Source: CAZKMQ01 sp964554065 (GTDB lineage: Bacteria; Patescibacteriota; Patescibacteriia; Magasanikbacterales; JBBTQS01). Taken from it: 8,793 nt of DNA. Where the stretch lies: positions 1 to 8,793 of the forward strand of contig CAZKMQ010000035.1 in the NCBI GenBank assembly GCA_964554065.1, given 5' to 3'. Each line of letters begins with the position of its first letter. Position 1 is the first letter of the stretch. The notes under the pieces are model-generated. The model made no database searches, had not been told where the DNA came from, and saw only the letters and a list, made by a program, of their open reading frames with translations. This document shows, one piece after another, positions 4,817 to 8,793 of this stretch. Both the position numbers and the translations under genes were made by a program.

Positions 4817-5395
4817 ATGAATAGAATCTATAGAAATACAGCGTTATTAGTTGCAATTGTTGTGCTTCTTGGTTTTGGTTGCTCCACAACTGTTGATGGC
4901 ACAAAATATAGGACTGCAGAATTAACCAAGATAGGTTTTACAGCACAAATTCCTGTGGATTGGGAAGAGTCTGATTTTAGTAAAAACGAGTTCGGTTCGA
5001 TTGATTATCATGAATTTATAACACCGCTTGGTGTGCAAGGAGAGGATTTAGTCGAAGGATTGCTCGGCATTAGGTTTTTTCCAAGGATTGAGGATAATGA
5101 GCTAAAGGATGAAATAGATCAGATCAAGGCCATTTTGCAGGATAAAGGAAATACAGAAAATGTGTATGATGATTACATTCCAACGACATTAGCCAAAGCT
5201 GACGGTTTGGCCTTGCGCTGGGAGGGGACTAGCCCAGACAATATTAAGGAAGTTGGCTGGTATACAGTTGCATTTCTTGAAGATGACGTTCTAATAGTAT
5301 ATTATTCAGATGAACTGGCTGATATGGAAAAATATAAATCAGTCTATGATCATGTGGTGCAGAGTTTGGTTCAGGTGCCATTGATTGAGGAGTAA
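4817..5395 (+). CDS. PsbP-like lipoprotein, first of a tandem pair
   Basis: 192-aa predicted lipoprotein. The N-terminus has basic residues, a hydrophobic stretch and the lipobox-like LGFGC with Cys22 as the likely lipidated residue, so the protein should be anchored at the outer face of the cytoplasmic membrane. The rest is soluble and strand-rich; features such as IGFTAQIPVDWEES near the start and a closing VYDHVVQSLVQ helix resemble PsbP-like domains of bacterial lipoproteins, whose role is unclear outside photosystems. No catalytic motif is seen. The start at 4817 is supported by the -10 box 6 nt upstream and by the compact signal peptide it gives. The second gene of similar design starts 41 nt downstream with no terminator between, so they may be co-expressed. 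Confidence 0.85.
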   Translation: MNRIYRNTALLVAIVVLLGFGCSTTVDGTKYRTAELTKIGFTAQIPVDWEESDFSKNEFGSIDYHEFITPLGVQGEDLVEGLLGIRFFPRIEDNELKDEIDQIKAILQDKGNTENVYDDYIPTTLAKADGLALRWEGTSPDNIKEVGWYTVAFLEDDVLIVYYSDELADMEKYKSVYDHVVQSLVQVPLIEE

Positions 5396-5399
5396 GAGT

Positions 5400-5429
5400 T
5401 TGATATAGTTTTTATAGATAATTTATAGC
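5400..5429 (+). promoter_or_regulatory. Possible promoter of the second lipoprotein gene
   Basis: TTGATA (5400-5405), 18 nt, and TATAGC (5424-5429), 7 nt before the ATG at 5437, matching the leaderless spacing of neighbouring genes. The area is very AT-rich, so alternative -10 boxes exist (for example TATAGT at 5404-5409 with TGA before it). Confidence 0.4.
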
Positions 5430-5436
5430 TAAATAT

Positions 5437-5994
5437 ATGAAAAAATTGAAAAAGATAGCAATCATTGCAGGAACGATCGCGCTAATGGGTGGAGGGTGTA
5501 GTAGTGCTCCAGTTGAGTTGCCAGCTGCGCCTCAGATACCAGAAGGGTTTTCTACTCACAGTGCTGATGCATGGTCAATTTCATATCCAAGTGATTGGGT
5601 AGTGCAACGTAACCCAGAGAATTTAGATCAAACATTCTTTTACTCACCATTTGTTAAGGACGAAGCAGAGTTTGAACACAATGTAAACGTAGTATCTACT
5701 GTGGTTCCTGAACAAGTTGAACTTGATGATTTGCTCGATGTTGTTGTTAATGGACTTGATCAGGGTGGAGCAGTGGTTGGCGAAAAAGGAACTTCCGTGT
5801 TGCCTGCTGGTGAGAACTTATTTGTAGAATATACCATTACTCAGCCTGAAAGTGATGAAACATTGTATGGTAAGCAGGTAGGACTTTATGGTGGCAACAA
5901 GTTGTATGTAGTTACTTTCACAGCAAATAAGGATGGATGGGATGCGTTTTTAGTTGACTTTGAAGACATGGTTGAGCAGCTCAAGACTTTCTAA
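5437..5994 (+). CDS. PsbP-like lipoprotein, second of a tandem pair
   Basis: 185-aa predicted lipoprotein with a Lys-rich start, a hydrophobic segment and the glycine-rich lipobox MGGGC, lipidated at Cys21. A Pro/Ala-rich linker (about 24-36) precedes a domain opening with WSISYPSDWVV, the hallmark start of PsbP-like lipoprotein domains, and ending in a C-terminal helix FVDF/MVEQLKTF-like segment typical of that fold. Its layout matches the upstream lipoprotein, suggesting an old tandem duplication, although sequence identity is low by eye. No enzyme motif is visible; function unknown, probably a cell-surface domain. No Shine-Dalgarno is present. No clear terminator follows, and the next 83 nt hold only weak promoter signals. 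Confidence 0.85.
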   Translation: MKKLKKIAIIAGTIALMGGGCSSAPVELPAAPQIPEGFSTHSADAWSISYPSDWVVQRNPENLDQTFFYSPFVKDEAEFEHNVNVVSTVVPEQVELDDLLDVVVNGLDQGGAVVGEKGTSVLPAGENLFVEYTITQPESDETLYGKQVGLYGGNKLYVVTFTANKDGWDAFLVDFEDMVEQLKTF

Positions 5995-6009
5995 GTGTTG
6001 ATAAACCTC

Positions 6010-6039
6010 TTGACAGACAATTCAAAACCGCGGTAAGCT
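6010..6039 (+). promoter_or_regulatory. Possible promoter before the small ORF
   Basis: A perfect TTGACA (6010-6015) is followed after 18 nt by a poor -10, TAAGCT (6034-6039). If used, the leader to the ATG at 6078 would be about 30 nt. Weak because only three of six -10 positions match. Confidence 0.25.
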
Positions 6040-6077
6040 AAATACAGAGAGGATATGTCTTTATTAATTTTTTGTGT

Positions 6078-6248
6078 ATGCCAATACCTATGCTACACAT
6101 TAAAGAAGAGGCGCTTGAGCAAGAGAATAATACCGCGGCTCATTCAAATGAGTCAATGAAGGTTGAGTTTCGATTTCGCAAGCCTCGCCTTCGAAGTACG
6201 TTTATGTCTCCAAGCGAGTATTTTAGAGCTCATGGTGATACTGCGTAG
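6078..6248 (+). CDS. Small hypothetical protein, 56 aa
   Basis: An ATG-to-TAG frame of 56 codons beginning MPIPMLHIKEEAL and ending SEYFRAHGDTA. It fills most of an otherwise empty 327-nt gap between two genes, and a hairpin with a T-run follows (6295-6316). The product has an acidic N-terminal half and a basic middle (KVEFRFRKPRLR), with no transmembrane segment or signal peptide. Codon use looks ordinary for the window. No Shine-Dalgarno or clear -10 box near the ATG supports the start; other Met codons at positions 5, 27 and 43 could be used. I recognise no family; chance ORF remains possible. Confidence 0.4.
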   Translation: MPIPMLHIKEEALEQENNTAAHSNESMKVEFRFRKPRLRSTFMSPSEYFRAHGDTA

Positions 6249-6267
6249 ATAGCTACAGCGCTTTGTA

Positions 6268-6295
6268 TAGACAAAGTGTGAAATTATGATATGAT
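6268..6295 (+). promoter_or_regulatory. Promoter of the dihydrouridine synthase gene
   Basis: TAGACA (6268-6273), 16 nt, and TATGAT (6290-6295) preceded by TGA (extended -10). Start of transcription is expected near 6302, leaving about 20 nt of leader. Its -10 box overlaps the first base of the terminator hairpin that follows. Confidence 0.55.
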
Positions 6296-6316
6296 GCCCA
6301 CCAAGGGCACTTTTTT
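6295..6316 (+). terminator. Short terminator-like hairpin just upstream of the dus gene
   Basis: TGCCC (6295-6299) and GGGCA (6305-6309) around ACCAA, then C and six T (6311-6316). Because transcription of the dus gene should start inside the hairpin, it would stop only upstream transcripts, for example from the small ORF. The stem has only 5 bp. Confidence 0.5.
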
Positions 6317-6321
6317 ATTTT

Positions 6322-7326
6322 ATGGACACATCACATTACAGCACAGAGAGTGATTTTGCTTGGGAGAAACTACCCGAGCCTATCATCGCACTTTCACCAA
6401 TGGCGGACATGACAGACAGTCCGTTCTGTTTGGTTGCCAAAGAACTGGGAGCGCCAATTGTTTTTCGTGAGATGGTCAGTAGCGAAGCACTGGTTCGCGG
6501 AAATGAGAAGACCATGTGGATGGCAGATTTTGATGCAAAGGAGAGGCCGATTATTCAACAGATTTTCGGCAGCGATCCTGATGTGATGGGGGAAGCAGCA
6601 CGTATTATTGAACAAAAGTATCACCCCGATGGCGTTGATATAAATATGGGGTGTCCTGTGTATAAGATTACTCATAACTTCAACGGCGCCTCACTTATGC
6701 GTGACAAGGATAGAGCTTGTGCAATTGTGCGTAAGATGAAAGAGAATATATCTGTGCCTCTTTCAGTGAAAATTAGATTGGGCTGGGAAGATCCAACTGA
6801 AGCACTTGAGTTCGTAAAATATCTTGAAGATGCTGGTGCTGAACTTATTACTGTACATGGGCGCACAAAGAAGCAGGCATATTCTGGAAAATCTGATTGG
6901 GAAATGATTGGACAAGTAGTCCGTCAAGTTTCTATTCCTGTTTTAGCTAATGGTGATATTCATAAGCCAGAGCAGGTGCCAGAAGCATTAAGGGTTACTG
7001 GTGCACAAGGGGTTCTAATAGCGCGCGGTGCATTAGGAAATCCGTGGTTTTTCCGTCATGCACAAGAAGTGCTTGAAACTGGAACAGTACAAACACCGAT
7101 AGATATGGAAGAGCGAATGCGCGTGATGCTGCACCATGCACAAATGCACGTAGAACATTATGGGGAGAAGGGAGTTAAGACGTTTCGCAAGCATGGAAGT
7201 TGGTATCTGAAAAATCTCCCTCATGTGAAGGAGTTTCGTCAGAAAGTGGTTCGTGTTGAGTCGCTTGAAGAGTTAAACAGGATTGCTAAGGAATTTCTTG
7301 ATAGTCGTGAGGTTGTTACGGTGTAA
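6322..7326 (+). CDS. dus: tRNA-dihydrouridine synthase (DusB/NifR3-like)
   Basis: 334-aa FMN-dependent enzyme that reduces uridines in the tRNA D-loop with NADPH. The TIM-barrel motifs are in order: SPMADMTD (25-32, flavin contact), QIFGSDP (80-86), DINMGCPV (106-113) with catalytic Cys111, the SVKIRLGW strand with K150, VHGRT (178-182) with H179, LANGDI (208-213) and IARGALGNPW (233-242) for the FMN phosphate. A C-terminal helical domain (about 260-325) completes the usual length. The motif set fits the DusB/NifR3 branch better than DusA or DusC, but the exact target position cannot be read. The promoter at 6268-6295 precedes it; no Shine-Dalgarno is seen. Its last 11 bases overlap the convergent HAD gene, with no terminator between them. 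Confidence 0.95.
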   Translation: MDTSHYSTESDFAWEKLPEPIIALSPMADMTDSPFCLVAKELGAPIVFREMVSSEALVRGNEKTMWMADFDAKERPIIQQIFGSDPDVMGEAARIIEQKYHPDGVDINMGCPVYKITHNFNGASLMRDKDRACAIVRKMKENISVPLSVKIRLGWEDPTEALEFVKYLEDAGAELITVHGRTKKQAYSGKSDWEMIGQVVRQVSIPVLANGDIHKPEQVPEALRVTGAQGVLIARGALGNPWFFRHAQEVLETGTVQTPIDMEERMRVMLHHAQMHVEHYGEKGVKTFRKHGSWYLKNLPHVKEFRQKVVRVESLEELNRIAKEFLDSREVVTV

Positions 7327-8008
7327 TTTCATATACCACATCTTTGCGCTCAATTACTATTTTCCATCCACGCTCAACAGCAGCAGTGTGTAATGGTTGA
7401 TTAGGGTTAAAACAAATCGGATTTTCTACAAGTTCAAGAAAGGAAATATCCCCAGCTGTGTCGCCAACACCAATTGAACCTTCCAGAGTCAGATTGTGTT
7501 CATTACAAAACGCTTGAAGCGTTTCTTTTTTTAGATCATACATTTCTGTATGAAATTTTCCAGTGTATTTTCCATCTTCTGTTTCATAAATCGTGCCATA
7601 ACACGCATCAAAGTTGCGATGGTGTACAAAAGCATCAACAAGCATTTGTGGTGAGCCAGATATTGCAAGAAGAATGTACTCATCACGTAGTTGTTCAATT
7701 AAGTCACGTGTATAGGTGTATACTCGCTCTTTGTGCTCCAGAACGGATTCTTGGGCGATTTTGGTGACTTGAGCAACATCAAGATCCTTCAGATGTGTTG
7801 CAAGTGCGTAGTAAACTTTAATGTTATATTCAGCGTACGGCCCTTTGCGATTAAGCCATTTTTCGTAAAATTCAAAAATCTCATCAAAAGCATTCTCTGG
7901 TATAAGGCCGTGGTTAATAAGTGCTCGGAATAAAATAATATCAAGACTGGAGCGAAATATGGTCCCATCAATGTCAAAAACAGCTATTTTTTTCTTGTCA
8001 GTGGTCAT
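7316..8008 (-). CDS. HAD-IB family hydrolase (SerB-like phosphatase)
   Basis: 230-aa haloacid dehalogenase-type phosphatase. Motif I FDIDGT (11-16) supplies nucleophile D12 and acid/base D14; motif II is S117 in LAISGSP; motif III a Lys at 160/161 in YDLKKET; motif IV GVGDTAGD (180-187) with D183 and D187. A helical cap between about 20 and 100 and the closing ENPICFNPN match the HAD-IB group containing phosphoserine phosphatase and related enzymes. The substrate is not evident; phosphoserine, a lipid-linked phosphate or a nucleotide are all possible. The ATG at 8008 has AAGGTG on the minus strand (8022-8017) 8 nt upstream as a plausible ribosome site. The gene is divergent from the thymidine kinase (49 nt between starts) and overlaps the dus gene by 11 bp at its end. 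Confidence 0.9.
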   Translation of the reverse strand: MTTDKKKIAVFDIDGTIFRSSLDIILFRALINHGLIPENAFDEIFEFYEKWLNRKGPYAEYNIKVYYALATHLKDLDVAQVTKIAQESVLEHKERVYTYTRDLIEQLRDEYILLAISGSPQMLVDAFVHHRNFDACYGTIYETEDGKYTGKFHTEMYDLKKETLQAFCNEHNLTLEGSIGVGDTAGDISFLELVENPICFNPNQPLHTAAVERGWKIVIERKDVVYEITP

Positions 8009-8021
8009 AATAGATTCACCT

Positions 8022-8039
8022 TACCATGTATGGTACAAT
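8022..8039 (+). promoter_or_regulatory. tdk promoter with overlapping palindrome
   Basis: TGGTACAAT (8031-8039) is an extended -10; TAGATT (8011-8016) is a poor -35 at 17-nt spacing. The palindrome TACCAT-GT-ATGGTA (8022-8035) overlaps the -10 and also lies just upstream of the divergent HAD start, so one bound protein could affect both. Expected leader to the tdk ATG is about 12 nt. Confidence 0.45.
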
Positions 8040-8057
8040 GAGCTCAACCAACCTGCT

Positions 8058-8654
8058 ATGGACCTTCATCTTATACTCGGACCAATGAAAAGCGGCAAAT
8101 CATATGAGCTGATTTCTCATTTTGCACCTTTGCATTACACTGATATCCCATTTGCGCTGTATCAATCAGCGCGCAATGTACGAGATGAGCACGTGAGATC
8201 ACGAAATGGGAATACTCTTGATGCTGTTAAGATAAACTCTCTTTCAGAAATCTCATCTTACACGTATCACGTGGTTGGAATTGATGAGTTTCATATGTTT
8301 TCAAGAGAAGATGTTGCTGTGGTTGGTGAACTGCTTAAGCAGGGGACAAAGGTTATAATTTCGGCACTTGATACTGATTACCAAGGCAAGCTTTTTGATA
8401 GTATTCAGGGATTGCTAGAGCTTGGTCCACGCGAAGTGAAATACAAGCGTGCAGTCTGTGAAAAATGCAAAAATCCAGAAGCGGTATTCTCCCAGATCTT
8501 TAAAGGCGAGGCGCCATTACTTGATGGTATGCCACCGGTTATTCCCGACGATGGAACTTTCTCGTATATGCCAGTTTGTCGGAATTGCTTTGCGCGCAAA
8601 AGTGAAGTCACACTTACTCGTCTAGCAGAAAGTTCACAATCAAATTTTTCTTAA
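8058..8654 (+). CDS. tdk: Thymidine kinase, type II
   Basis: 198-aa kinase that phosphorylates thymidine to dTMP with ATP, a salvage step. Walker A GPMKSGKS (8-15), the DEHVRSRNG segment (43-51), GIDEFHMF (74-81) with D76 and catalytic E77, and ALDTDYQGKLF (103-113) follow the TK1-like order. A zinc ribbon is formed by C134/C137 and C174/C177. Length is usual for the family. The start at 8058 is preferred over an in-frame ATG at 7959 because the family starts directly with the Walker A strand and because the longer form would run into the HAD gene; the -10 box also lies just upstream. Small variations are K10 where Phe is common in GPMFSGKS, and Y16 after the Walker A Ser. The last 41 bp overlap a convergent gene. 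Salvage of thymidine suits an organism with limited nucleotide synthesis (inference). Confidence 0.93.
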   Translation: MDLHLILGPMKSGKSYELISHFAPLHYTDIPFALYQSARNVRDEHVRSRNGNTLDAVKINSLSEISSYTYHVVGIDEFHMFSREDVAVVGELLKQGTKVIISALDTDYQGKLFDSIQGLLELGPREVKYKRAVCEKCKNPEAVFSQIFKGEAPLLDGMPPVIPDDGTFSYMPVCRNCFARKSEVTLTRLAESSQSNFS

Positions 8655-8793
8655 ATCCCATACCGCCAATTTCTAAGTAATAGAAGGTGGCTTTTTGTTT
8701 ATCCAAAATCATTCCATACAGCGGCCCAGGCAAGACACCAAAACTTCCCTTGTCGTCAATCTTAACTATGCCAGCTTTTACAGGTATAAATAC
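8614..8793 (-). CDS. C-terminal part of a convergent hypothetical protein (runs off the window)
   Basis: The minus strand is open from the window end to a TAA at 8616-8614, giving 59 codons that contain the segment KAGIVKIDDKGSFGVLPGPL and end in IGGMGFKKNLIVNFLLDE. The mix of charged, glycine and strand-like segments (ATFYYLEIGG) looks like a real soluble protein end, and it fills the space after tdk where no other gene is possible. I do not recognise the family. It overlaps the tdk 3' end by 41 bp. A chance open frame cannot be excluded at this length. Confidence 0.6.
   Translation of the reverse strand, partial: VFIPVKAGIVKIDDKGSFGVLPGPLYGMILDKQKATFYYLEIGGMGFKKNLIVNFLLDE
8665..8696 (+). 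terminator. Probable terminator of tdk, inside the convergent coding region
   Basis: GCCA (8665-8668) pairs with TGGC (8688-8691), a 2x2 internal loop follows, then TTCTA (8671-8675) pairs with TAGAA (8681-8685) around AGTAA. Five T (8692-8696) follow. It lies 11 nt after the tdk stop and within the coding part of the minus-strand gene. Confidence 0.55.

Noticed and set aside
6055..6159. 34-codon ORF with GAGAGG just upstream
   Set aside because: The purine run is only 2 nt from the ATG, too close for a Shine-Dalgarno, and the product looks random.
7959..8057. Earlier start (ATG 7959) for tdk
   Set aside because: The added 33 residues overlap the HAD gene start and precede a complete family-typical N-terminus.
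1..8793. CRISPR array, prophage genes, toxin-antitoxin pair or defence system
   Set aside because: No regularly spaced repeats and no gene with such motifs were seen on either strand.

Overview
The window is a compact bacterial segment of about 41% GC in a sampled stretch of ftsE. The best guess is a Patescibacteria (CPR) genome of the Parcubacteria kind. The reasons are a cluster of short, tightly packed and partly overlapping genes, tRNAs without encoded CCA, lipoproteins with glycine-rich lipoboxes, a minimal FtsE-FtsX pair, and promoters whose -10 box lies only 6-9 nt before the start codon (leaderless mRNAs). All complete genes read through with the standard code. This lineage call is an inference from style and was not tested by a search.

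Layout. At the left edge a minus-strand gene starts (only its start codon is inside), divergent from a CPA2-type cation/proton antiporter (147-1550). A terminator that abuts an extended -10 promoter leads into a four-helix membrane protein (1603-2013). Then come tRNA-Thr(CGT), ftsE and ftsX (1 nt apart) and tRNA-Gln(TTG). Together ftsE and ftsX encode the ABC-type complex that controls cell-wall hydrolysis at division.

The accessory part is 3805-4726. Directly after tRNA-Gln there is a 26-bp inverted repeat enclosing two further hairpins (an RNA-like fold), a row of GNA-triloop hairpins, and an 18-bp near-perfect copy of the tRNA-Gln 3' end. Next is a leftward single-domain response regulator of about 59% GC, with a strong Shine-Dalgarno, a consensus promoter and four related operator-like half-sites. 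A perfect 30-bp palindromic terminator closes the block. This looks like a small tRNA-associated insertion, and it is the most interesting part of the window.

The right part returns to typical composition: two tandem PsbP-like lipoproteins (4817-5994), a small 56-aa ORF (6078-6248), a tRNA-dihydrouridine synthase, a convergent HAD-IB phosphatase overlapping it by 11 bp, a divergent type II thymidine kinase, and the C-terminal 59 codons of a convergent unknown gene that overlaps the kinase gene by 41 bp. Apart from ftsE/ftsX and the lipoprotein pair, the genes share no obvious pathway; they are housekeeping and envelope functions packed side by side.
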